In this document: positions 8,498 through 16,674 of the stretch, in pieces
Layout of the letters: each line of letters begins with the position of its first letter
Position numbering within the stretch: the stretch's first letter is position 1
Source of the DNA: Flagellimonas algicola
GTDB taxonomy: Bacteria > Bacteroidota > Bacteroidia > Flavobacteriales > Flavobacteriaceae
NCBI RefSeq assembly: GCF_005937185.1
Contig: NZ_VCNI01000002.1
Span: forward strand, 496,001 to 560,000
DNA length: 64,000 nt
Reading direction: 5' to 3'
The notes under the pieces: model-generated
Told to the model about the DNA's origin: nothing
Seen by the model: the letters and a program-made list of their open reading frames with translations, nothing else
Databases searched by the model: none
Translations under genes and position numbers: made by a program

Positions 8498-9202
8498 ATG
8501 CCCAATACCCACAAGACATTTTTTAACTGGAGTTCGGGGAAGGATTCGGCCCTTGCGTTGTACCATTTGCAACGGCAAGATGAGTATATAGTGGACCGAC
8601 TGCTGACTACCGTCAATTCGCATTACAATAGAGTTTCCATGCATGGTTTGCCCCGTCCTGTTTTGGAGGCTCAAACCGCTGCTATTGGAATTCCGTTAGA
8701 TGTTGTTGAAGTTCCGGAAAAGCCTTCAATGGAAACCTACAATGCGCTCATGACCCAAAAAATGCAGCAAATGGTTTCGGACGGGTATACCCACGCGGCT
8801 TTTGGGGATATCTTTTTGGAAGATCTAAAAGTCTACCGGGAAAAAATGTTGGCCACCCAGGGCATTCAGGCTGTATTTCCCATTTGGAAAAGGGATACAC
8901 GAGAGCTATACATGGAATTTCTTTCAAAGGGTTTTAGGACAGTGATTGTCTGTATCAACAATGACCTACTGGATGAATCCTTTTTAGGTACCGAACTGTC
9001 TTTGGATTTGTTGGAGCAGTTCCCCAAGAGCGTGGATCCCTGTGGGGAGAACGGGGAGTTTCATACGTTTTGTTTTGACGGCCCCATCTTTAACCATCCT
9101 ATCCCGTTTGAAGTTGGGGAAAAGGTGTTTCGGACCTATGACAACCCTTCGGATAAAACCAAGCCCATACAGTTTGGGTTCTGTGATATCCTACTCCAAT
9201 GA
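8498..9202 (+). CDS. Dph6-like diphthine-ammonia ligase family ATPase (PP-loop)
   Basis: A 234-residue N-type ATP pyrophosphatase. The PP-loop NWSSGKDSALALY begins at residue 10, and the later HTFCFDGPIF and CGENGEFH segments are typical of the DUF71/Dph6 family. The eukaryotic/archaeal enzyme amidates diphthine on elongation factor 2; bacteria lack diphthamide, so the true substrate here is unknown. Ends convergently with the serine hydrolase, overlapping it by 12 bases. Confidence 0.85.
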   Translation: MPNTHKTFFNWSSGKDSALALYHLQRQDEYIVDRLLTTVNSHYNRVSMHGLPRPVLEAQTAAIGIPLDVVEVPEKPSMETYNALMTQKMQQMVSDGYTHAAFGDIFLEDLKVYREKMLATQGIQAVFPIWKRDTRELYMEFLSKGFRTVIVCINNDLLDESFLGTELSLDLLEQFPKSVDPCGENGEFHTFCFDGPIFNHPIPFEVGEKVFRTYDNPSDKTKPIQFGFCDILLQ

Positions 9203-10348
9203 ATTGTAAACCATCTTCACAAATTCCCCTATTTTTTGAGGCTCCAACCACCGCGTTACCATTAGCAGTCCGTTTTGCTGATCTATAACTATAAAATTGC
9301 CCCCGAATCCAGCAGCGTAAAACACATGCTCCGGTACTTCCTCCCAATGTCTAGCCCCCTTTTGGTTCAGCCACCACATATATCCGTAGTTCACATTGGG
9401 AACCGAAGGACGGGTTGCCATCTTTATCCAATCCTGGCTGATTAGTTGTTCATTCTTCCATTTACCGTTATTCTGGAATACCAATCCAAACCGGGCCATG
9501 TCCTCAGCACTAATAAATATGCCCGCTCCAGAATGTCCTCCCCCAGTCACCGATTGCATTTTAACTCCATCAATCGTGGTCCAAGCATGGTCATAGCCAT
9601 ACCACCTCCAAGTGGTGCTTGCACCGATTTTGTCCATCAGATTTTCTTTTAGGACCATGGGCATGGGTTTGCGCCAAACCTGGGTCAGGGAATATGCCAG
9701 TACATTTACCCGTACATCATTATATTCCATTACGGTTCCGGGCTCATTCAATTTTCTATACCTCCAATCATCCAAACCACCCTCTCTGGGAGGTCTGTCT
9801 GCCCAGTCGTTTAATCCCCAAAGCTCGCCAGACCAATCTGAGTTTTGCTGCAGCAGATGCTCCCAGTTGACCTTGCTATTGTGCTCGCCATCAAAGGTGC
9901 CATCCCAAACATAGCGCCCTAGCTTATCGGTAACCTTCAAAATCAATCCTTGGTCCACAGCCAAGCCTGCCATGGTAGACAAAAAACTCTTGGTAACACT
10001 AAAGGTCATGTCCACACGCTTGGTATCTCCCCAAGCGGCCAACAGATATCCATCCTTTAAGATCATTCCAGCTGGGCCACCCCGCTCCTTGATTGGGCCC
10101 AAAATATCATGGAAAGGCTCCCGCTCAAAACCTTTAAGAATGGCTTGTTTTAAATCTCTGGAACCTGAGTATTCATTGTTTTTCGCAAATTCAACAGCGG
10201 TTTCCAATTTAGCCTGATCAATTTTAAACTGATTTTCTGTTGCTCCCTTCCAAGTTGCATTACGATCAGGAAAATATATTTCCTGTCCATGAGAAGTGAA
10301 CGATAAAACTAAAAGAAGGGCAGTCAGTAAGGTAAATGTTCTTTTCAT
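9191..10348 (-). CDS. serine hydrolase, beta-lactamase class C / esterase family
   Basis: About 385 residues from the ATG at 10348, chosen because it starts directly with a Sec signal peptide (MKRTFTLLTALLLVLSF, cleavage near TSHGQ); an in-frame codon nine residues earlier would put charged residues ahead of it. The nucleophile motif SVTK lies at residues 117-120, followed by MEYND as the YxN element and GGGHSGAGIF as the third box. The family contains class C beta-lactamases, D-aminopeptidases and esterases acting in the periplasm. Nothing here points to real beta-lactamase activity. Confidence 0.88.
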   Translation of the reverse strand: MKRTFTLLTALLLVLSFTSHGQEIYFPDRNATWKGATENQFKIDQAKLETAVEFAKNNEYSGSRDLKQAILKGFEREPFHDILGPIKERGGPAGMILKDGYLLAAWGDTKRVDMTFSVTKSFLSTMAGLAVDQGLILKVTDKLGRYVWDGTFDGEHNSKVNWEHLLQQNSDWSGELWGLNDWADRPPREGGLDDWRYRKLNEPGTVMEYNDVRVNVLAYSLTQVWRKPMPMVLKENLMDKIGASTTWRWYGYDHAWTTIDGVKMQSVTGGGHSGAGIFISAEDMARFGLVFQNNGKWKNEQLISQDWIKMATRPSVPNVNYGYMWWLNQKGARHWEEVPEHVFYAAGFGGNFIVIDQQNGLLMVTRWLEPQKIGEFVKMVYNSLE

Positions 10349-10417
10349 TTTCACTAGTCGATTTTGGGAAATCAAGTTAGTGATTGCAATTCTAATCCAG
10401 AAGTCTAGCGGGAGAAA

Positions 10418-12379
10418 TTAAAAGCGCTTTTTTAGCAGTAGTTCGCCATCCTTCCCAAAATACTTCCATGTGCCCACCTGCTGGTCCTTTCTAAACCTGC
10501 CGGTGATTTTTTCCGTTCCATCTGAATAAAACGCCTTGTATTGTCCATGTTTCATTCCGTCCTTAAGGTCTACTTCAAACCTAATTTGACCGTTGCTATA
10601 TGCTTTGGAAAAGATCTTTGCGTTTAGATCGGAAGGATATATGGGTTTTAAATCGAAGACTGCATCGGTGATTTTCTGATCAGCAGGGATTTGAATTTTG
10701 GGTTTTGGCCTTTCGATTTTTGGTATCGCTTCAGTTTCTTGATAATTGACCACCAACCGGGTTTCAAAAAGATCATCCTCAGGCGTTAATTGGAATCCTG
10801 CTTTTGGAAAACACAGGATAAAATTCTTGTTTTTGCGCAGACTGTTTTTGGTCTTGGCATCTGCCATGATCTTCATATTCTCATAAAGTAGTGAGACATC
10901 GCTATAGATAAACAAACTGGAAGCATCCTCAAACTTTTTATTGAATTGTTGGAATTCCTCCGAGTTGTTCAACGTACTCCCCTCCTTAAAATCATCTATC
11001 AATACCTTTAAGGTGTTGGGGCTATTGCTAAAAATTACAAAATCATTTACTTGGACAAAATAGGGTTTGTCAAATTCCTTGAATCTATTCCCCAATAAAA
11101 TCTTGAAGAATCCCTTAATGGACAAGAACTTTATCTCATGACCTTTGTATTCGATCGTCTTGAATTTTACCGGGGTCTTCTTTTTGATTTGTTTGAGCAC
11201 AAAATCCAAATGGGTTTTGGCCATCTCTGCATCCCTAGTCTTCAGCACCAAAGCCATTTCATTTTCTAGCTCGGAAATTCTTGATTTGATCTGAAGCATG
11301 GCAATCTCCTCCCCAATCCAGCTTACAAAGTTTTCCTTTACATCAATTTTCAGGAACTTTTCCACTTTTTGAATCCCTTCACTATAGGACTCAAACTGTT
11401 CCGGATCATCTTGTTGAACGGCTTCAAAATTTTTGTAGAATTCGGTAAAACTGTCAAAGCCATAACTGATGTAAAGTGCTGTTCTTTTAGGTGCGATGTT
11501 CACTACCGTTCGCTCTGCAGTTCCAGATTGTTGCAGGGCAGTCAAATAGTTTAAATGGATAGGACTACTATTGGTAAAGCCGTTTGCGGTTATTGTTCCG
11601 CCAGCATCCAAATCAAAATGGAAACCCGAAAACAACAAATTTTTACTGGCCCGCGCAATCCAATCATTGGGTTGGTCCGAGAACCGTCCGTAGTAGTCAT
11701 CCAAAAAATCGTATTGAAGGTACAGGCGAAAAAGATCTTCATAACCCACCCTTGTATTGACCTCCAAAAAGTCCAAATTGCGTCCCAAAAACGGTTCTTG
11801 ATACTGATCTATGGAAGCCTCCACCAAAGTATGGGTATACGAGGCCACCAACTGGTTTTTGATAAAGGCCAGATACATGGTCTCCTTGTTCTTGCGATCA
11901 TATATCTCCAAGATTTCATGATTATGGTACACGCGCTTGCTCATGGTGTAGTTTTCATTGAGCAAAGTGTTCAAATAGGTCTTTAACAGTTTGAGTTTGG
12001 CAATTCGCTTAAGGTCCAGCACATAAAAAATACCATAGTCCTTTTTGCTGATCATGTGAATGGAGATAAAGAGAGATCTCCCATCAAAAAACTCAAACAA
12101 CCTATGGTTATCATTGAAAACCGTATCCACTTTTTGGATGTTCTCAGTAAGTTGGGCAAAGTAATCGTTCTTCTGAAGATGCCTCCACGTTTTACTTTCA
12201 CTGACTTTGGCCCAACTCTCAACCGGTTTATCAGATTCAATGACGAACACGGCATCCTTGGGAATCAAATAAATTGACTGCAGGTTGGTCTTGGGAGAAA
12301 GTATAAAAATGTAGGCGAGATAACAGAGGTAGATGACCAAGAGCGTCAACAAACCGAAAAGAATCCTTTTTTTGGCCAT
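10418..12379 (-). CDS. membrane-anchored DUF3352-like protein with C-terminal MORN-type repeats
   Basis: A 653-residue protein with one N-terminal transmembrane helix (about 5-27) and a large extracytoplasmic part rich in short repeats of the DUF3352 type (DAVFVIESDKP, ALYISYGFDSF). The last 60 residues, containing SNGQIRFEVDLKDGMKHGQYKAFYSDG-like spacing and GTWKYFGKDG, are MORN_2 repeats of the kind mis-named YwqK antitoxin. Function unknown; a surface or envelope role is likely. It stands alone on the minus strand, 42 bases from the divergent amidohydrolase promoter region. Confidence 0.75.
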   Translation of the reverse strand: MAKKRILFGLLTLLVIYLCYLAYIFILSPKTNLQSIYLIPKDAVFVIESDKPVESWAKVSESKTWRHLQKNDYFAQLTENIQKVDTVFNDNHRLFEFFDGRSLFISIHMISKKDYGIFYVLDLKRIAKLKLLKTYLNTLLNENYTMSKRVYHNHEILEIYDRKNKETMYLAFIKNQLVASYTHTLVEASIDQYQEPFLGRNLDFLEVNTRVGYEDLFRLYLQYDFLDDYYGRFSDQPNDWIARASKNLLFSGFHFDLDAGGTITANGFTNSSPIHLNYLTALQQSGTAERTVVNIAPKRTALYISYGFDSFTEFYKNFEAVQQDDPEQFESYSEGIQKVEKFLKIDVKENFVSWIGEEIAMLQIKSRISELENEMALVLKTRDAEMAKTHLDFVLKQIKKKTPVKFKTIEYKGHEIKFLSIKGFFKILLGNRFKEFDKPYFVQVNDFVIFSNSPNTLKVLIDDFKEGSTLNNSEEFQQFNKKFEDASSLFIYSDVSLLYENMKIMADAKTKNSLRKNKNFILCFPKAGFQLTPEDDLFETRLVVNYQETEAIPKIERPKPKIQIPADQKITDAVFDLKPIYPSDLNAKIFSKAYSNGQIRFEVDLKDGMKHGQYKAFYSDGTEKITGRFRKDQQVGTWKYFGKDGELLLKKRF

Positions 12380-12443
12380 ACTTCCAGAAGTGTCTTTCCT
12401 AAAAACGGGAGAACCAGGAATTTAGTTTACAACACACTTTCAA

Positions 12444-12476
12444 TTTGTCTCTTGACTCTTAAATCATTTATTTTTG
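12444..12476 (+). promoter_or_regulatory. amidohydrolase promoter (-33 TTTG, -7 TATTTTTG)
   Basis: TTTG at 12444-12447, 21 bases, TATTTTTG at 12469-12476. Because these elements overlap the possible TTG start at 12452, translation should begin downstream at the ATG at 12497. Confidence 0.6.
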
Positions 12477-12496
12477 AAACCAAATTGCAGAATCCA

Positions 12497-13927
12497 ATGA
12501 ATCTACTCAAAAAGCTGCTCAAGGGAATAGGTATTGTTTTGATCCTGTTTCTTGGGTTTATATTGATTTCCTTATTTAGTGACAGTCGTAGGACTTCGTA
12601 TCTCGAGATAAGTGCACATCCGGATTTGGAAACCAATAGCTATCTGATCAAAAATGTCAATGTGGTTCCAATGACCAAGGACACGGTGCTGAAGGGGAAA
12701 AGTGTGCTCATAGAAAACGGACGAATTAAACAGATAGGTAATCAAATCCCATCCAATGGATGGGAAGAAATTGATGGTGAAAACGATTTTCTATCCCCCG
12801 GATTGGTGGACATGCATGTGCATATTTGGGACCGATATGATTTAGGGGTTTATCTGGCCAACGGAGTAACCACCATTAGGAACTTAAGAGGCTTTCCCAT
12901 GCACTTACGCATAAAGGAAGATATAGCGGAAGGCAAAATTGTGTCTCCCCAACTTTTTACCTCAGGACCCATTTTAACCGGTCCCTATGATCTAGGGGAT
13001 GAAAAAATCCAAGTTCAGGATCCGCAAATGGCCAGGGAATTGGTAAGGGAACACAAAGCCAAGGGATACGATTGCATTAAGACCTATGCTGGCATGCCCT
13101 TGAATATTTTTAATGCAGTTCTGGAACAGGCCGAAGCCTCGCAAATTGAGGTGGTGGTCCATCCGAGTTTTGAGGTGCCTTATGGCAACAATTTCCAACC
13201 ACAAATAGCCACGGTGGAACATGCTGAGGATATTGTGCAACAAGCTTTGTCCTATGAATTGGACACCACCATTCTAAAAAGCGTGATCGCGCAATACGGG
13301 GCAGGTCGGCAAACACTTAGTCCTACCCTTACCGGATATTCCAAAATTCTGGAGATGCTTCAAGATGATGATGTCTTGAATTCGGAGCAAGTGGCTTACA
13401 TCAATCCTTTGGTAAAGAAGGTGGATAGTAAAGCACAGCTGGAACGATGGACATCAGAAAAAGAAACCGATCCGGATATTGTTGAACGTATTCAAGAACA
13501 GCACGATTTTCATTTACACATTGTAAACGAGCTAAACCGGATAGGCGTCAATATCGTTAGTGGTACCGACGCTGGAATTGGTATAACAGCGCCAGGGTTT
13601 TCCATCCATGAGGAACTGGCTTTTTATTTGGAGGCAGGAATGACCAACTATGGTGCCTTGAAGACGGCTACCATCAATCCCTCCAAAGTACATGACAAAC
13701 TGCATGGCATTGGAACCATTCAAGAAGGCAAAAAGGCCAACTTCATACTCACGGACCAAAACCCATTGGAAAATCTAAAAGTTCTAAAAAGTCCGAAATG
13801 GGTGATGGTGGACGGTCGCAAGTTAGAGCCCGGTCTCATGGAACAATTCAAGAGCAAGGCCAAAAACCGAAAAGGACTAGTGGCCAGCGCACTTCGATGG
13901 GTAGAGTATCTAATGGTAGAAAAATAG
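12497..13927 (+). CDS. exported amidohydrolase-superfamily enzyme (imidazolonepropionase/prolidase-like)
   Basis: A 476-residue metal-dependent hydrolase, start set at the ATG after the promoter. An N-terminal hydrophobic helix (KKLLKGIGIVLILFLGFILI) anchors or exports it. Metal motifs are in place: VDMHVHIWD (HxH), IEVVVHPSF and TVEHAEDI (histidines), and SGTDAGIG (Asp). The C-terminal KKANFILTDQNPLENL is the returning beta-sandwich strand typical of the superfamily. Substrate unknown; relatives hydrolyse imidazolone, dipeptides or organophosphates in the periplasm. Single gene between two minus-strand genes. Confidence 0.88.
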   Translation: MNLLKKLLKGIGIVLILFLGFILISLFSDSRRTSYLEISAHPDLETNSYLIKNVNVVPMTKDTVLKGKSVLIENGRIKQIGNQIPSNGWEEIDGENDFLSPGLVDMHVHIWDRYDLGVYLANGVTTIRNLRGFPMHLRIKEDIAEGKIVSPQLFTSGPILTGPYDLGDEKIQVQDPQMARELVREHKAKGYDCIKTYAGMPLNIFNAVLEQAEASQIEVVVHPSFEVPYGNNFQPQIATVEHAEDIVQQALSYELDTTILKSVIAQYGAGRQTLSPTLTGYSKILEMLQDDDVLNSEQVAYINPLVKKVDSKAQLERWTSEKETDPDIVERIQEQHDFHLHIVNELNRIGVNIVSGTDAGIGITAPGFSIHEELAFYLEAGMTNYGALKTATINPSKVHDKLHGIGTIQEGKKANFILTDQNPLENLKVLKSPKWVMVDGRKLEPGLMEQFKSKAKNRKGLVASALRWVEYLMVEK

Positions 13928-13929
13928 CT

Positions 13930-14589
13930 CTAAAGACTCTTCAGATCCTTGATAGTTTTAAAGGCAACATCCACTTGATCTTCATTGACCAAAATGGTAA
14001 ACTCATTGGTTGTTGAAATTACTTCGTAAAGCACAATCCCCTCCCATGCCAAACGCTGGAATATAAAATAGTAGATTCCAGGGACCGAAACGTTCTCCGC
14101 CGGAAGTTTAACCGTGATGGAGGATAAATTCTCTGCCTTCTGGGTGCAACGTTCGTGCTTAAAGTATTTTTCCACGACGCCATCCATAAGGCTGCTGATC
14201 ACAATATTGATCTCGTTGACTCCCCTAGAAGAAGTATAAAAAACGTCTTGGTTGGCATGGACCTCCTCCAAGAGTTTGGCCTGCTGTCCAAGAATGGTTT
14301 CAGAAGCCAGAAAAGTGTAATCCGTTAGTGATGACCTAACCGTAATCTCACCAATATTTTTAAGCACTTTTACAATTCGGTGCGTAGCTCTGAACTCCAA
14401 ATCGTCGGATAGTCGTTTTAGTGCCATGACTATGGCTCCGTCCTTTACATCCTTGCCTAGGGCATCAGAAATTTCCGGTTTAATTTGTCGTGATAAAGAA
14501 GTTAGGTTGATAATACCCTGTGCCAAGGCACTTTGTAAAAAGGGCTTTTTTTTAATGTAGTGCTCAACTACCGCGGATATGGTTTTCAT
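13930..14589 (-). CDS. ACT-domain protein of unknown function
   Basis: A 219-residue cytoplasmic protein. The N-terminal 75 residues (ISAVVEHYIKKKPFLQSALAQG, INLTSLSRQIKPEIS) look helical, like a small winged helix. The C-terminal 70 residues (SSITVKLPAENVSVPGIYYF...LYEVISTTNEFTILVNEDQVDVAFKTI, shortened) look like the ACT repeat of aspartate kinases, which binds amino acids. No kinase domain is present. A role as an amino-acid-sensing regulator is possible but unproven. It converges with the amidohydrolase, with 2 bases between the stops. Confidence 0.7.
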   Translation of the reverse strand: MKTISAVVEHYIKKKPFLQSALAQGIINLTSLSRQIKPEISDALGKDVKDGAIVMALKRLSDDLEFRATHRIVKVLKNIGEITVRSSLTDYTFLASETILGQQAKLLEEVHANQDVFYTSSRGVNEINIVISSLMDGVVEKYFKHERCTQKAENLSSITVKLPAENVSVPGIYYFIFQRLAWEGIVLYEVISTTNEFTILVNEDQVDVAFKTIKDLKSL

Positions 14590-14640
14590 TTTGCCTGGTT
14601 TGAGACAAAATTAACATATTGTTATAAATAAAACAAATGG

Positions 14641-15003
14641 TTAGAAAAAATAAAAAGCATTTTTAACATGTTTTAAATTAATATCCCCTTTTTTTTGGAT
14701 TATGGTGATCAAATCGAATCTAACCTCCTCTTTTATGTCATTTTTCTGAACATAGTAATCCGCAGCCATCACCAGCAATGCAATCTTTTTTTTACTGATA
14801 CTTTGCGAAATTTCTTCAACAAAACCTTCAGTCCTAGACTTGACTTCAACAATAACCAGAAAATCATCCTTTTTGGCTATGATATCGACCTCGGCCTTCA
14901 GATACCGATAGTTCCTTTCACAAATTTCATAGCCTTGCTTAAGCAAATAATTCACTGCCAACTGCTCTCCGTGCCTTCCAAATTCATTGTGTTTTGCCAT
15001 CAA
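14641..15003 (-). CDS. YraN family (UPF0102) putative endonuclease
   Basis: A 120-residue restriction-endonuclease-like fold. GRHGEQLAVNYLLKQGY, then KAEVDIIAKKDDFLVIVEVKSR carry the D-x(n)-E-x-K type nuclease signature. Two start ATGs are adjacent (15003 and 15000). The family is linked to Holliday-junction or recombination processing, but the biochemical role is unsettled. It lies 51 bases upstream of the ACT-domain gene on the same strand. Confidence 0.9.
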   Translation of the reverse strand: MMAKHNEFGRHGEQLAVNYLLKQGYEICERNYRYLKAEVDIIAKKDDFLVIVEVKSRTEGFVEEISQSISKKKIALLVMAADYYVQKNDIKEEVRFDLITIIQKKGDINLKHVKNAFYFF

Positions 15004-15028
15004 TTTTGAAAAATATTAAAAAATATGT

Positions 15029-15056
15029 GCAGTTCATCGAAAAATTTGGCAGTTCA
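15029..15056. promoter_or_regulatory. GCAGTTCA direct repeat, possible LytTR-type site
   Basis: GCAGTTCA occurs at 15029-15036 and again at 15049-15056, a 20-base period or about two helical turns on one face of DNA. The core CAGTTCA and spacing resemble the paired direct repeats bound by LytTR regulators such as AgrA. The site lies upstream of the DUF1800/DUF1501 operon. A LytTR protein is encoded at 32863-33627, but no direct link is visible. Confidence 0.4.
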
Positions 15057-15170
15057 CGGCAAAAACAGCGTTTAGATTGTAATTTGTTGGCTCAACTGAA
15101 CCACACCCAACGTTAGCTAAACATATAGTTGCCCCAAAAACTATGGACCTATTTAACGCCGAACATTGCT

Positions 15171-16664
15171 ATGGAGTACTTTATCAATTGTAATTCCTCA
15201 ACTTTGGCGCCGTACACTACTCCATTGGATGAGTTACGTGCGGCCCATTTGTACCGAAGGCTTGGTTTTAGCGCCTCGGTGCAAACGATCAACGCTGCTG
15301 TTGGCCAAACTGCAGACGCTCTGGTAGACACCTTAATGGATCAAGCTTTGGCCACACCACCTATAGCTCCGCCCACTTGGGCAGACTGGACCAATGCAGA
15401 CTACCCAGCAGATGATGACCTTGCAGGTCAAATGCGAAGAGCGCAAAGGGAAGAATTTGCAACCGCGTACGGAAACGCGATGCTGGACAATAATCTTAGG
15501 GATAGACTCAGTTTCTTTTGGCACAATCACTTTGTCACAGAGATTGACATTTACAACTGTAATTCCTTCCTATATTATTATATCGAAAATTTACAGCGAA
15601 ATGCCTTGGGTAACTTCAGGACATTCGTAAGCGAAATTGGACTTACCTCTGCCATGCTATATTATCTTGATGGTGTGCGCAATAGAGGTAATAATCCCAA
15701 TGAAAATTATGCCCGGGAGCTTTACGAGTTGTTTACTTTAGGGGAAGGGAACAACTACACAGAAGACGATATTATTGAAACAGCCAAAGCTATTTCAGGA
15801 TATACCAACGACGGAGAAGAAGGGTGTACTCAAGTGACTTTTGATCCCGAAGATTTTAATACCGAGAACAAGACCATCTTTGGTCAAACCGGTAATTGGA
15901 ATTATGATGACGTCATCAATATTCTGTTTACCGAGAGAGCCAATGATATTGCTTGGTTTATCTGCAAGAAGTTGTATGAGTTCTTTGTTCATCCAGATTC
16001 GGATGATGATGCTGGCAACGCCCAGGCTATTATCAATGGTATGGCGGCCACCTTTACTGCTAACAACTTTGAAATAGCCCCAGTGCTTAGACAATTGTTC
16101 AAAAGTCAGCACTTTTTTGATGAAGATGCGATAGGGGTAATCATCAAAAGTCCGTTTGATCTTTACATGCATTTGGTTAAGGAAACCGGATTTACTTATG
16201 ACGACAGTACGGTAATCAATATTGTTGATGCTGCCGGCTTGATTGGTCAAACCATGTTTGATCCCTTTGATGTTGCCGGATGGCAGCGTGACAGACAATG
16301 GATTAACACCAATTTTATTATTGGCCGTTGGTTGACCTCAGAGGTGTTCTTGGAGCGATTCTTCCAGGACAATCCAGAACAATTCCGGGATTTTGCCTTG
16401 GCGCTGACTGGAAATGACGGGCTAACCAGTAATAACCCAGATGTTATTGCCAGACCGATTATTGACAAGCTGCTACCCAAAGGCTTACTCACCGATGGTG
16501 AATATGAGAAAGCTCTCATTGCCTTTAGGAGCGATGTGGATGAAACCTATTATGAAGGTGGAGCCACCCCAAGTTGGACGCTGGCCGTATGGCCCACTGC
16601 ACCATCCCAGGTGTACCTCCTGTTAAGACATTTGTCAAGAGAACCCGAATTTCAACTAAAATAA
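15171..16664 (+). CDS. DUF1800 family protein
   Basis: About 497 residues from the ATG at 15171 (MEYFINCNSSTLAP), preferred over a TTG 14 codons earlier because it matches the usual family start. Diagnostic elements are HLYRRLGFSA near the N-terminus, LSFFWHNHFVTE, NYARELYELFTLGEGNNYTE and GWQRDRQWINTNFI. The family is exported or surface-related in many bacteria and nearly always encoded next to a DUF1501 protein, as here (10-base gap). Biochemical role unknown; a link to secreted polysaccharide or phosphonate material is sometimes proposed. Confidence 0.9.
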   Translation: MEYFINCNSSTLAPYTTPLDELRAAHLYRRLGFSASVQTINAAVGQTADALVDTLMDQALATPPIAPPTWADWTNADYPADDDLAGQMRRAQREEFATAYGNAMLDNNLRDRLSFFWHNHFVTEIDIYNCNSFLYYYIENLQRNALGNFRTFVSEIGLTSAMLYYLDGVRNRGNNPNENYARELYELFTLGEGNNYTEDDIIETAKAISGYTNDGEEGCTQVTFDPEDFNTENKTIFGQTGNWNYDDVINILFTERANDIAWFICKKLYEFFVHPDSDDDAGNAQAIINGMAATFTANNFEIAPVLRQLFKSQHFFDEDAIGVIIKSPFDLYMHLVKETGFTYDDSTVINIVDAAGLIGQTMFDPFDVAGWQRDRQWINTNFIIGRWLTSEVFLERFFQDNPEQFRDFALALTGNDGLTSNNPDVIARPIIDKLLPKGLLTDGEYEKALIAFRSDVDETYYEGGATPSWTLAVWPTAPSQVYLLLRHLSREPEFQLK

Positions 16665-16674
16665 CCCCTACCCC

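Noticed and set aside
9191..10348. beta-lactamase resistance gene
   Set aside because: Serine hydrolases of this family are mostly esterases or peptidases; no resistance context such as ampR is present.
12452..12496. TTG start of the amidohydrolase at 12452
   Set aside because: It lies between the -33 and -7 boxes of a consensus promoter, so the transcript should begin after it; the ATG at 12497 starts the membrane helix.
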